From Haloprofundus salinisoli (GTDB lineage: Archaea > Halobacteriota > Halobacteria > Halobacteriales > Haloferacaceae): a DNA stretch of 64,000 nucleotides. The stretch is from positions 2,666,001-2,730,000 of the forward strand of contig NZ_CP083663.1 of the NCBI RefSeq assembly GCF_020097815.1, in the 5' to 3' direction. Below, piece by piece: positions 38,241-47,299 of this stretch. Positions within the stretch are counted from its first letter, which is position 1, and the number at the start of each line of letters is the position of its first letter. The notes below the pieces were generated by a model. That model was not told the DNA's origin and did no database searches. It saw only the letters and a program-made list of their open reading frames with translations. The position numbers and the translations under genes were made by a program.

Positions 38241-38645
38241 TCAGTGCAGTTTCAGTTCGACGCGTCGCCCGTCCGGGTCGCGGACGTACGCCGCCCAGTC
38301 GCGGCCGTACGCGCCGTACCGCTTGTACGGTTCGCCCTCTTCGATTTCGACGCCTTCCTCTCGGAGCTCCGAGAGCAGCGATTCGAGCTCCTCCTCGGTC
38401 TCCATCTCGTTCGAACGCAGCAAGAGGCAGATGTGTTCGCCGTCCACGTCGATCTCGTCGTCGGTCGGCACGAGGTGGATGTGTCGCCCGCCGGCGACGA
38501 CGGCGACGTACGGTACTTCGTCGGCTTCGAACCGTTTGCGGTCTCGCACCTCCATCCCCAGCAGGTCGCGGTAAAACGAGAGCGCGCGGTCGAGGTCCGT
38601 GACGCGGATGGCGACGTGGTCGACGTCGACGACGGAAACGTCCAT
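38241..38645 (-). CDS. VOC/glyoxalase-fold protein
   Basis: The 134-residue protein is a single vicinal-oxygen-chelate domain pair: VDHVAIRVTDLDRALSFYRD, LLGMEVRDRKRFEADEVPYV, IHLVPTDDEI and AAYVRDPDGRRVELKLH. His10 in VDHVAI and Glu in VELKL are candidate metal ligands. Members include glyoxalases, dioxygenases and binding proteins; nothing here decides which. It is followed on the same strand, but 50 nt away, by an SRPBCC protein upstream. Confidence 0.85.
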   Translation of the reverse strand: MDVSVVDVDHVAIRVTDLDRALSFYRDLLGMEVRDRKRFEADEVPYVAVVAGGRHIHLVPTDDEIDVDGEHICLLLRSNEMETEEELESLLSELREEGVEIEEGEPYKRYGAYGRDWAAYVRDPDGRRVELKLH

Positions 38646-38696
38646 ACCACGTAGTCGGCGCGGCGTGACAAAATCCTGCGGGGCGACGGCGGCGAT

Positions 38697-39176
38697 CTAC
38701 TCCAGCAGCTCCTTTGCCTTCTTGTGTCGGTACCGGAACATCGGCTCGAAGCCGATTCCGCCGAGCGGACTCGCTCTCCGCCCGAGTTCGCCGCCCGGGA
38801 GTTCGTACTCGACGGTGTCCGACACCACCGTTTCGTCCCTGTCACCGTAGAACTCGTGGGTGTGGACCCACTTCGGAAACGGCCCGCCGACCATCTCGTC
38901 GCGGAACCAGGGCGAGCCGTCTTCCTCTTCGCGTTCGACGATGACGGAGCGCCACCGCTGTTTCGGCGCGACGCCGAGCGGTTGCATCGCCATCCGAATC
39001 TCCGTCCCAGTGTCGAGCACGTCGGGGTTCTCCTCGCCGTCCGGGCCGCGAACGCCTTCGGCGGTGAGGCCCATCCACCCGGGGGTCAGCGCTTTCAGTC
39101 CCTCGATTCGGGAGTGAAACTCCCACACTTCATCCAGCGGTGCGGCGACGCGAACTCGTCGCTTGTAGACGGCCAT
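38697..39176 (-). CDS. SRPBCC/START-like ligand-binding protein
   Basis: The 159-residue product from ATG 39176 begins VYKRRVRVAAPLDEVWEFHS, the standard SRPBCC opening (strand, then V-W-F helix). It continues LGVAPKQRWRSVIVERE, DEMVGGPFPKWVHTHEFY and VSDTVEYELPGGELG. The C-terminal helix with FRYRHKKAKELL closes the cavity. Such proteins bind lipids or hydrophobic molecules; haloarchaeal members are often called cell-division-inhibitor-like or polyketide-cyclase-like. Ligand unknown. Confidence 0.8.
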   Translation of the reverse strand: MAVYKRRVRVAAPLDEVWEFHSRIEGLKALTPGWMGLTAEGVRGPDGEENPDVLDTGTEIRMAMQPLGVAPKQRWRSVIVEREEEDGSPWFRDEMVGGPFPKWVHTHEFYGDRDETVVSDTVEYELPGGELGRRASPLGGIGFEPMFRYRHKKAKELLE

Positions 39177-39233
39177 CGGTGTCGGGGTTACGGGCGTGAG
39201 AAGCAAAAGGTCGTCCATGGTCGGAACGTCCGT

Positions 39234-39479
39234 TCACGCTCGGCTCGCGCGGTCGAACGCCGCCTCCCGGCGACGAGTCGCCGTCGCGAGCCGTCGACGG
39301 ACGAACGAAACGGCCAGCGTCGTGACGACACCGACGACGAAGACGGCGGTGAACGCCGCGTACGACAGCGCGACGAGAATCACCAAGGGAGCGACGGCGA
39401 GCGCGACGGTGACGCCGAACGTGGGGTCGGCCGTGGTGGTCGTCTGGGCGGTACTGCGGTGTTGTGACGTGGTGTACAT
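39234..39479 (-). CDS. Small two-helix membrane protein
   Basis: From ATG 39479 the 81 residues contain two adjacent transmembrane segments, VTVALAVAPLVILVALSYAA and AVFVVGVVTTLAVSFV, then a basic tail (RRRLATATRRREAAFDR) that would face the cytoplasm. No family is recognised. The longer frame upstream to 39695 is of mixed composition and unlikely to be translated. Confidence 0.55.
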   Translation of the reverse strand: MYTTSQHRSTAQTTTTADPTFGVTVALAVAPLVILVALSYAAFTAVFVVGVVTTLAVSFVRRRLATATRRREAAFDRASRA

Positions 39480-39625
39480 CGTTCTCTGTGTGGTTGATGG
39501 GTGTAGTCGGAAACCGGACGGACGCGGTGACGAGAGCGGGACCGAAGCGGTGTGGGCCGCGACCGGGGACCGATTCGCAGACTGGTCGCTCTCGGCTGCA
39601 GGCGCGTCGACGGAGTTCGGCGGCG

Positions 39626-39745
39626 TCAGTTGCCGCCGCGGTTCGTCGGTAGGAGTGAGACGCGGAGGGCCCCGACCCGCTCGCCGAAGGCGCAATCGAG
39701 CGTGCGCTTTCGGCCGGCGACAGTCGGGATTTCGAAGTTTGGCAT
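39626..39745 (-). CDS. Possible 39-residue small protein
   Basis: From ATG 39745 the frame reads MPNFEIPTVAGRKRTLDCAF and ends TNRGGN. Composition is more protein-like than the surrounding frames, and a TATA-like CTAATTAAGTGACA-type AT-rich stretch lies upstream at about 39795-39815 (coding-strand CGATTAAGTG). Too short to be sure. Confidence 0.3.
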   Translation of the reverse strand: MPNFEIPTVAGRKRTLDCAFGERVGALRVSLLPTNRGGN

Positions 39746-39908
39746 GGGTCGTATCCTCCGTGCGTAGACGCCAGCGGGGGCGTCGCAGTTCTCTCTATAA
39801 ACGGTTGTCACTTAATCGTACTCGGAGTGTGCGACGCATGCCCGCGGTACTGTTAAATACTCGACTGAACCCGAACGCTATTTGTCACCCGCCGTGAACG
39901 AACCGGTG

Positions 39909-40154
39909 ATGGTCCCTCCAATCACCCTGTTCGGCGCGTTGCCCGGCGGTCCGGAACTGCTCCTCATCTTCCTTCTCCTCGTTCTCATTCCGCTCGGTGT
40001 CGGTGGATTCGTCTACAGCGACGCGAAACGCCACGGACTCGACTACGCACCCGCGTGGGCGCTCGGCGTCGTTGCGCTCTTTTTCGCCGGGTTCTTCCCT
40101 GGCCTGCTCGCGCTGGCGGTGTACTTCTACGTACGCGAGAAGGGCGGACTGTAG
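39909..40154 (+). CDS. Small membrane protein, tandem copy 1
   Basis: The 81-residue protein from ATG 39909 shares a frame pattern with the next gene: LFGALPGGPELLLIF, FVYSDAKRHGLDYAPAWALG, then VALFFAGFFPGLLALAVYFYV. Two to three transmembrane helices with a short polar D-A-K-x-H-G loop. About half the residues match the neighbour, so this is a recent-to-moderate tandem duplication. Function unknown. Confidence 0.65.
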   Translation: MVPPITLFGALPGGPELLLIFLLLVLIPLGVGGFVYSDAKRHGLDYAPAWALGVVALFFAGFFPGLLALAVYFYVREKGGL

Positions 40155-40190
40155 CCAAGAGTTATTCACTCCCCCCGTGATGTCGGAGAG

Positions 40191-40466
40191 ATGAGCCCTC
40201 CATTGCCGCTGTTCGGCGCACTTCCCGGCGGTCCCGAACTGACGATTATCCTCCTCGTACTCGTCCTCCCGATAGGCGCTGGCCTGTTCGTCTACTACGA
40301 TGCGAAACAACACGGGATGAAGTACGCCCCGGCGTGGGCGCTCGGCGTCTTAGCGCTGTTTTTCGCGTACGTCGTTCCCGGCGTTCTCGGCTTCTTGGCG
40401 TACATCTACGTCCGTGAAAAACAGGTGCGCGAGGGTTCGCCGAAGCCGAGCACCGGAAGCGAGTGA
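40191..40466 (+). CDS. Small membrane protein, tandem copy 2
   Basis: The 91-residue product from ATG 40191 repeats the layout of its neighbour: LFGALPGGPELTIILLVLVL, FVYYDAKQHGMKYAPAWALG, and ALFFAYVVPGVLGFLAYIYV, plus a polar tail (REKQVREGSPKPSTGSE). The conserved DAK-HG-YAPAWALG signature is shared by both and may be a functional motif. No known family was recalled. Confidence 0.65.
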   Translation: MSPPLPLFGALPGGPELTIILLVLVLPIGAGLFVYYDAKQHGMKYAPAWALGVLALFFAYVVPGVLGFLAYIYVREKQVREGSPKPSTGSE

Positions 40467-40468
40467 GC

Positions 40469-40585
40469 GTGTATCCTGGCGGTTCGGAACCGTTGGACTG
40501 CCTGCTGCTCTTCGTCGCGCTCGCGCTCGTTTTCTACGCGTACCGGAAAATGGATCTGTACCGACGACACGACGGGCGACGCTGA
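40469..40585 (+). CDS. Very short membrane ORF (38 residues)
   Basis: A GTG-initiated frame runs from 40469, two bases after the preceding stop codon, to a TGA at 40585. It reads VYPGGSEPLDCLLLFVALAL and then VFYAYRKMDLYRRHDGRR: one transmembrane segment with a basic cytoplasmic tail. It begins GGSEPL like the loop GGPEL of its neighbours, so it may be a truncated third copy or a real microprotein. Confidence 0.4.
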   Translation: MYPGGSEPLDCLLLFVALALVFYAYRKMDLYRRHDGRR

Positions 40586-40603
40586 CAATCGACGCCTCTC
40601 CTC

Positions 40604-43600
40604 TCAGAGCGTGAACCGCTTCACCGTCGTCCCCGCAACCGTGAGGTCCGCGTCGGTCGCGGCGGCGACGATTATCTGGTTTTCGCCGTGGGAGATGTCG
40701 ATTGTCGCCTCGTAGCGGCCGTCTTCGGGTTCGACGAGCGCCGTCCCCTCGCCGGTCCGGACCGCGACGACTGCGGCGTCGGTCTCGCCGCTGACGTGGA
40801 GGGTGTCGCCGCGGAAGTCCGTGCCGACGCGGAGCGACGGCCCCTCGGGCCGTTCGGTTTCGAGATAGCGTTCGGCGACGACGGCCGGCATCTCGACGGG
40901 CTTTCCGGCGTCGATGCCGTGGGCGAGGCGGACGAACTGCGCCATGCTCCACGCCAGCGGCGTCGCAGACCCGGTGCCCTCGCCGAACTCCCAGTTGTAC
41001 TTGGTCTCCTGGTCGCGGTCCCACACCTGCTCGGCGAGCATCCGCCCGCTGTTGGCGAACGCCGCCATCGTCCGCAGCAGGTTCTCGGGGGCGAGCGGAC
41101 CGTCCTCGGTGCCGGCGAGCAGTTCGTACTCGCCGCGCTCGCCGGTGAAGATGGGCCACAGTCGTCCCTGACCTTTGGTCTCGATAGACCACGGCGCACC
41201 CTCCTCGTCGCCGCCCTGCTCGCCGTAGCCGTCGCCGTTGTACCGGTAGAACGCCGGCCCGTACGGCGTGTCGACGCGGATGGTCTCGTCGACTTCGACC
41301 AGCGAGTTGCGAATCACCTCGTCGTCCCACGGCTTGATGCCCAATCGCGTGAGTTCGAGAAAGCCCCCGTCGATGATTTCGCGCTCGTCGAGTGTCGGGC
41401 CGTCGTTCGCCAGCGTCCGCAGGTGGCCCGCCTCGGGGTCGCCGTCGCGCGTCACCCTGACGTAGTACGGCGTGTGGGTGTGTAACTCGGACCCCGTCTC
41501 GGTGGCGGTCCACCTCTCGACGTTTTCGGTCCAGTCGTCGGCCAGCGCCAACCAGACGAGCGCGTCGTCGGTCCGCCCCTCGTCGAGTGCGATCGACGCC
41601 GCGCAGACGAGGCCGCCGATCTCGGCCGCGATGGAGGAGGGAGAGTACCCCGCCTCCTCCTCCCAGCGCTCTTGGGCCGTCGCGGGGCCGTTTCGGGCGA
41701 CGTAGTCCGCCGAGCGTTTGACGTTGACGTAGTCGTAATCGGTCTCTTCGAAGTCGAGACCGTCCTCCCGAAGTTGATACGCCATCACCTGCGGGAAGGA
41801 GATGTTGTCAATCTGCTCGCCGCCCCAGCGGGTGCGGCCGTCGAGATAGGAGTTCTGTGGGATGAAGCCGTGGTCGTCCTGCTGGTAGTTGTAGATGTAC
41901 GAGAGCGCGTCCTCGGCGGTTTTGAGGTCGCCGACCGCCTCGAAGACGGTGAACACCTGGTAGAGGTCGCGCGCCCAGACGAAGTTGTAGCCGTACCCCT
42001 TCGCCTCCTCGGCGCTGACCTCCTCTCCCCACGGGACGGAGGGCGAGGCGATGCCCGCGCCCAGGAACGTCTTGTCCTCGACGGCGCGAAGTCCCATCAG
42101 ACAGCTCTTGTACTGCGCTCTGAGTTCGTCGTCGTCGGCGACGCAGTTCGGCAACTCCTTCGGTTCCAGGAACCTCTCCCACGAGTCGACGTACGCCGAC
42201 CGGACCGTCTCGTAACCGCGGGTCAGCGCCCCCGCGGCCTCGCCGAGCGCCGCCGCGGTGTCGGCGTTCTCGCCGAAGCCGAGCGCGAGCGTCTCTTCGA
42301 GGTCGCGGCCGACGCCGACCCGCCCCACCAGGACGATGTTCTCGTCGTCGACCCGCGAGTGCGATTCGGGCTGTTCGCCGCCCGAAAACAGCCCGCGAAG
42401 GTACTCGGAGCCGGCGACGCCGACGGTGGCCCACTCGAAGCGGTGCGCCGCCGCGAGCGCGAGCGCGACGCTGTACGGTTCGCCCTCCTCGTCGGTCAGA
42501 AGCGGGTCGCCGACGTCGTACGCGCCGGCGTCGCGGGCGACGAGGTGGTAGCTGCCGGGCTTGCCGAGGCGCATCCCGCGGTCCATCGTCCCGGTGTTCG
42601 TCAGCGAAGTGTCCGCGACGGCGAACAGCTGGTACTCGTTCTCGTCGAGCGCCTCGAAGCTGACGTCGACGAGTAGCGCGTCGTGTTCGGGGTCGGCGGC
42701 GTACTCGACGACGAGTTTCCACTCGTGACCACGGCCGTCACCCCCCTCGGCGATGGTGTGTCGGAACACCAGCGCGTCCTCCTCGACGATTTCGGCCCGC
42801 CGCTCTATCGTCTCGGCCGCGTCGTCGCGGCGCGTTTCGTTGTACGTTCTGGCCGTGTACTCCGACTCCTCGTCGGCGTCGACGACGAGGAAGTCCAGCG
42901 TCCGCAGGTTCATCAGGTCGACCCGGGGGAAGCGAACCTCCGTCAGCGCGCCCTCGGTGAGCGTGAACCAGACCCGCGAGGGGTCCGCGTCGCCGTGATC
43001 GGCGACGGTGCCGACGCCGTACTTCTCGCCGGTGGTCCACCGCGGCCACTCCTCCGGGCCCGATGGCGCGGGCGTGCCCATCGGGAGCGCATCGACTTCG
43101 CGCAGCAACGCCGTCGTCACGAGTCGGAGCGAGTGCGACCATCCCAGCGGGGTGGCGCTGTCGAACGTGCCGTCGTCGAATATCTGTTCGGCGAGATAGC
43201 CGGCCTCGGTGGCGAACGGCCCCTCCGGCAATAGGAGTTCGTACAGCGTCTCCGCGCGGGCGAGGAACGCCTCGCCGTCGAAGCCGAACCGCGCGAGCAG
43301 CGACGCGAGAGTGACCGCGGCGTTGGCTCCCCACGCCGTCGACACCGACCACACTTTCGAGGGTTCCTGCTCGCCGCGTCGCCACGTGTCGTCCTCGAAG
43401 CGGACGAGGCCGGCGACGGGCGTGTCGTCGGGGTCGCGGTAGAGACCGTCGAGCGTCGCGCCGACGTGGCCGCGCAGTCGGTCGAGCTCCGTCTCGCCCA
43501 GTTCTTCGAGGTGGCCGTACTCGTCGAAGGCGTCGACGAGCGCGAGCGTGCTGGAGTCGAGTCGGTCGTCGAGGTGGTCGCCGTCGAGGCGAAGCGCGTA

Positions 43601-45130
43601 GTGGCCGTGGTCCTCCAACCAGAGGGCGTCGAGACCCTCCGCGACCGCACAGGCCTGTCTCTCGGCGTGGTCGCGTAGGTCGTCCTCGACAGGTGCGCGT
43701 GCGACGGCGGCGTACGCTTCGAGGACCGTCGCGGCCGTGTGCGTGAACCGCCCGGTCATGTTCTCCCACGCGTTCTGACAGCGGATCGGGAGGCCGTCAT
43801 CGGCGAGCGTCTCGTCCATCGCGGTCACCGCGCGGTCGACGGTCTCGCGCACCTCCCGCCGCTCGGCCGCACTCAGTCGCTCACCGCGCTTGCGAAGGTA
43901 CGTGGCGAGGTACGCCGTGACGCTCGCGGTCTGGTCGGCCTGGTACTCGTCGCTGTCGCCGCCCTCGACGCGGCCGTGCGCCCACCCCGGCGCGAGCGAC
44001 CCGTCGACGGCCCAGACGCGGTGCGGCCACGACCCGTCGTCCTGCTGGGTGTCGCAGAGGAAGCTGACGCTCCGCTGGAGTTGGTCGTCCATATCGAGGT
44101 CCAGCAGTTCGTCGCTCTCGAGCAGGTTCGCGGCGACTTCGGCGTCGTCGCGGAACCACGTGTAGCCGTAGCCGCCCGAGTGCGCGTAGAAGGGGTCGAA
44201 CTCGGGGCCGGCGATGTGCGCGCCCGTCGGCGCGGTGAGAAGCGACAGCGCCCGGAGGTCCGAGCGGACGACGCGGGCGTTCGGCGCGCCGTCGGGGACG
44301 TACACCTCGGCGCGCGTCCGCCCCGCCTCTCGGAGGTCGTCGGCTGTCGCGTGCGAGAGCGCACAGTCGCGGAGGTCCGTCAGCGCCTGCTCGCGGGTCA
44401 ACTCGTCGTGGTCCGACAGCTGTGTGACGAACGTCGTCCGGATGGCGCGCCCCTCGCGCTCGAACGGCGCGGAGACGACGATGTCGCCGCTGAGGTGGGT
44501 GTCCTCGTATCTGTTCAACACCGCCTCGCGGGGGAACTCGAAGGAGTCGTCGGAGAGCATCTCCTCGAACCGTTCGGGAATCTGCCCGCGGACGTCGGTC
44601 AGCCCCGTCGAGGCGGTGACGTAGTCGTGCTCGGTCCGGTGGAACACCTCGACGGCTTTCGTCCCGTTCGGCCCCGCCGTCTCGTGGATGAGTCGGCCGA
44701 CGCGCGTTTCTCTGCCCTCGGGTGCGAACGTGAGAAACGCCGTCAGGTGCGCGTCCGCGGGAATCGCGCCGCGGAGTTCGACGTGCGTGACGTGTGCCCG
44801 GCCCAGCGTGAGGTCGTACTGGTGGACTGTGTACGCCCCGGCGTCGTACTCGGTTTCGACGACGTTCGTCTCGCGGTAGTAGTGCTGTCGGACGGTCTCG
44901 AGTTCGTCGAACCAGCGGGTGCCGTCGTCGGTTTCGATGCCGAACCGTGACCGGTCGATGCCGTAGAGCCCGGAGAGCGAAGACGAATAGTCCCGGAGGC
45001 GTCCGCGGGGGTCGACGTAGACGAGTCGGTCGCCGTGCGCCGAAAAGGCCCCGTCAGTGGTCGGACACTCCTCCGGAAAACGCGCGCCACGATTTCTCTT
45101 GTAATCGTTCAACGCGGTTCGGAGTCTCAT
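40604..45130 (-). CDS. Tandem GH15-type alpha-glucan hydrolase (glucoamylase plus glucodextranase-like module)
   Basis: The 1508-residue protein from ATG 45130 holds two glycoside hydrolase family 15-like modules. The N-terminal one has YGYTWFRDDAEVAANLL, CDTQQDDGSWPHRVWAVDG and a (alpha/alpha)6 helix set, ending near residue 670. The second begins near WPRWTTGEKYGVGTVADHGD, has the glucodextranase N-domain and KGYGYNFVWARDLYQVF, YIYNYQQDDHGFIPQNSYLDG and WSIETKGQGRLWPIFTGERG, and ends in a beta domain. It lacks a signal peptide, so it likely cleaves intracellular alpha-glucans. It is divergent from the GH13 gene. Longer starts to 45472 are not supported. Confidence 0.8.
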   Translation of the reverse strand: MRLRTALNDYKRNRGARFPEECPTTDGAFSAHGDRLVYVDPRGRLRDYSSSLSGLYGIDRSRFGIETDDGTRWFDELETVRQHYYRETNVVETEYDAGAYTVHQYDLTLGRAHVTHVELRGAIPADAHLTAFLTFAPEGRETRVGRLIHETAGPNGTKAVEVFHRTEHDYVTASTGLTDVRGQIPERFEEMLSDDSFEFPREAVLNRYEDTHLSGDIVVSAPFEREGRAIRTTFVTQLSDHDELTREQALTDLRDCALSHATADDLREAGRTRAEVYVPDGAPNARVVRSDLRALSLLTAPTGAHIAGPEFDPFYAHSGGYGYTWFRDDAEVAANLLESDELLDLDMDDQLQRSVSFLCDTQQDDGSWPHRVWAVDGSLAPGWAHGRVEGGDSDEYQADQTASVTAYLATYLRKRGERLSAAERREVRETVDRAVTAMDETLADDGLPIRCQNAWENMTGRFTHTAATVLEAYAAVARAPVEDDLRDHAERQACAVAEGLDALWLEDHGHYALRLDGDHLDDRLDSSTLALVDAFDEYGHLEELGETELDRLRGHVGATLDGLYRDPDDTPVAGLVRFEDDTWRRGEQEPSKVWSVSTAWGANAAVTLASLLARFGFDGEAFLARAETLYELLLPEGPFATEAGYLAEQIFDDGTFDSATPLGWSHSLRLVTTALLREVDALPMGTPAPSGPEEWPRWTTGEKYGVGTVADHGDADPSRVWFTLTEGALTEVRFPRVDLMNLRTLDFLVVDADEESEYTARTYNETRRDDAAETIERRAEIVEEDALVFRHTIAEGGDGRGHEWKLVVEYAADPEHDALLVDVSFEALDENEYQLFAVADTSLTNTGTMDRGMRLGKPGSYHLVARDAGAYDVGDPLLTDEEGEPYSVALALAAAHRFEWATVGVAGSEYLRGLFSGGEQPESHSRVDDENIVLVGRVGVGRDLEETLALGFGENADTAAALGEAAGALTRGYETVRSAYVDSWERFLEPKELPNCVADDDELRAQYKSCLMGLRAVEDKTFLGAGIASPSVPWGEEVSAEEAKGYGYNFVWARDLYQVFTVFEAVGDLKTAEDALSYIYNYQQDDHGFIPQNSYLDGRTRWGGEQIDNISFPQVMAYQLREDGLDFEETDYDYVNVKRSADYVARNGPATAQERWEEEAGYSPSSIAAEIGGLVCAASIALDEGRTDDALVWLALADDWTENVERWTATETGSELHTHTPYYVRVTRDGDPEAGHLRTLANDGPTLDEREIIDGGFLELTRLGIKPWDDEVIRNSLVEVDETIRVDTPYGPAFYRYNGDGYGEQGGDEEGAPWSIETKGQGRLWPIFTGERGEYELLAGTEDGPLAPENLLRTMAAFANSGRMLAEQVWDRDQETKYNWEFGEGTGSATPLAWSMAQFVRLAHGIDAGKPVEMPAVVAERYLETERPEGPSLRVGTDFRGDTLHVSGETDAAVVAVRTGEGTALVEPEDGRYEATIDISHGENQIIVAAATDADLTVAGTTVKRFTL

Positions 45131-45259
45131 GCAGGAGAAGCGAGACGAAATAGCATAAGCGTTGGTGACAGTCGCTCTCCGCACGCTAACCGAACTCCCA
45201 CGCGTGGAAACTGTTCGATGGGGCGTAAAGTCAATGTGGTGGGATGCGATACGACGCCC

Positions 45260-47299
45260 ATGCATCATCCAGGCCCGCCGAGATTCACCGCGACCGGGCA
45301 GACGCTCGAACTCGCACCGACCGACCCGGACCCCGAGGCGACGTACCGCTGGCGCGTCGAGACCGCGCCGCTCACCAGTCAGGCGTCGCTCGGCGACGAC
45401 CCCGTCGAGTTCTTCACGCCCGACGTGCCCGGGACGTACGTCGTCGAACTCGACGCGCCCGACGGCACCCACAATCTGACCCTCCGCGCGTTTCCCGGCG
45501 AACTCGCCCCCGCGGGGACCGTCGACGGCGTCAGCGGGATGAGCGGCTTCGCCAGCGGGTCGACCCGACCGGCCGGCAAGAGCGGCGGCGTCAGCGGCTC
45601 AGGGTCCGGCGCTGGCTCCGGCGGCTCCGCCGGCGGCGGACGGCCCCGAATCCAACTCCACGGAGCCGTCGACGGTGACGAGGTCGTCGTCCGCGCCGAC
45701 CCGCAACCGAACCCGCAGAGCGACCAACCGCGCGACTCGCTCGACGTCGAGTTCCTCGTCGACGACCGCGACGACCTCGGCGGGCGCGACGTGACGAGAG
45801 ACGGTTGGGAACTCCGCGTTCCCGTCTCGAAACTGCCGAAACTCGCCCGCGTCCACGCCGTCGCCGTCGGCGAGTCCTACAGCGTCCCCGACTCCGTCGC
45901 CATCGAGCGCGATGAAATCACGTCCTCGGGCCGCGTCGATGCCGAGGGCCACTCGGCGGCCGGTGCCGACGTAGACGTCTCCATCGTCCGCCTGAACGAC
46001 CCGCCGGCGTGGTCGACCGAGGTGACGCTGTACGAGATTTACGTCCGCGGCTTCGCGTCGGACGACGAGGAGAGCGAGAACACGTTCGAGGCGCTGACGA
46101 AGCGACTCGACTACCTCGACGACCTCGGCGTCGACTGCCTCTGGCTCACGCCCGTCCTCCAGAACGACGACGCCCCGCACGGCTACAACATCACGGACTT
46201 CTTCTCTATCGCCGAGGACCTCGGCACCCGGGAGGAGTACGAGCGGTTCGTCGACGCCGCCCACGACCGCGGGATGAAGGTGCTGTTCGACCTCGTACTC
46301 AACCACTCGGCGCGCCAACACCCGTTCTTCGAGGACGCGTACGAGAACCCCGATTCCGAACACTACGACTGGTACGAGTGGCAGGAGAACGGTGAACCGG
46401 GCACCTACTTCGGCTGGGAGAAGATCGCCAACTTCGACTTCCGGAACCTCGAAGTTCGAAGACACCTGCTCGACGCGGCCGACACGTGGGCCGAAATCGC
46501 CGACGGCTTCCGCTGCGACATGGCGTGGGCCGTCTCGCGGCCGTTCTGGACCGAGCTCCACGAACGGCTCAAGACGCGCGACCCCGAGTTTCTGCTGCTC
46601 GACGAGACGATTCCGTACATCGCGGATTTCCACGACCTGGCGTTCGACATGCACTTCGACACGACGCTGTACTTCACGCTCCGACAGGTCGGCCGCGGCA
46701 CCGAACCCGCCGAGGCCATCCTCGACGCCGTCGAACAGCGCACGGAGGTCGGCTTCCCCGACCACGCGTCGTTCATGCTCTATCTCGAAAATCACGACGA
46801 GACCCGATATATCGTCGAGTGCGGCAACCCCGAGGCGTACGCCGCGGGTGCGGCGTTGTTCACGCTCCCGGGCGTCCCGATGCTCTACGGCGGACAGGAA
46901 CTCGGCCAGATGGGTCAGCGCGACGCGCTGGCGTGGGACCACGCGAACGAGGCACTCAGAGAGTACTACGAATCGCTCATCGATACCCGCAACGAGACGG
47001 ACGCGCTCCGCTACGACGGCGCGTTCAGCCGTATCGACTACGAGAGCGAGTCGGACCGCGTCGTCGCGTTCGCCCGCGAAGCCACCGTCGATTCGGACTC
47101 CTCGCAACGAGCCCTCACTCGCTCCGCTCGCGAGAACGGGCAACAGTACGTCGTCGCGCTGAACTTCGGCGAATCGCCTGCGCCGGTCGAGCTCGGTCCC
47201 TCGGTCGAGAACCGCGATATCGTCTCCGGCGAGGCGCTCGACGCCGACGAGCGCGGCCTCTACGTCGACCACGTCGCGGTCCTCCCCGTGAATGGGTGA
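45260..47299 (+). CDS. Alpha-amylase family (GH13) glycoside hydrolase, intracellular
   Basis: The 679-residue product from ATG 45260 (ATG 45218 is an alternative) opens with beta-sandwich domains (TYRWRVETAPLTSQASLGDD). A Gly/Ser/Pro linker follows at about residues 90-125, then a GH13 barrel. Catalytic residues sit in GFRCDMAWAVSRPFW (Asp nucleophile, about residue 419), LLLDETIPYIADF (Glu acid/base, about 449) and LENHDETRYI (Asp, about 514). Conserved WLTPVLQNDDAPHGYNITDF and FDLVLNHSA precede them. No signal peptide. Likely partner of the divergent GH15 protein. Confidence 0.85.
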   Translation: MHHPGPPRFTATGQTLELAPTDPDPEATYRWRVETAPLTSQASLGDDPVEFFTPDVPGTYVVELDAPDGTHNLTLRAFPGELAPAGTVDGVSGMSGFASGSTRPAGKSGGVSGSGSGAGSGGSAGGGRPRIQLHGAVDGDEVVVRADPQPNPQSDQPRDSLDVEFLVDDRDDLGGRDVTRDGWELRVPVSKLPKLARVHAVAVGESYSVPDSVAIERDEITSSGRVDAEGHSAAGADVDVSIVRLNDPPAWSTEVTLYEIYVRGFASDDEESENTFEALTKRLDYLDDLGVDCLWLTPVLQNDDAPHGYNITDFFSIAEDLGTREEYERFVDAAHDRGMKVLFDLVLNHSARQHPFFEDAYENPDSEHYDWYEWQENGEPGTYFGWEKIANFDFRNLEVRRHLLDAADTWAEIADGFRCDMAWAVSRPFWTELHERLKTRDPEFLLLDETIPYIADFHDLAFDMHFDTTLYFTLRQVGRGTEPAEAILDAVEQRTEVGFPDHASFMLYLENHDETRYIVECGNPEAYAAGAALFTLPGVPMLYGGQELGQMGQRDALAWDHANEALREYYESLIDTRNETDALRYDGAFSRIDYESESDRVVAFAREATVDSDSSQRALTRSARENGQQYVVALNFGESPAPVELGPSVENRDIVSGEALDADERGLYVDHVAVLPVNG

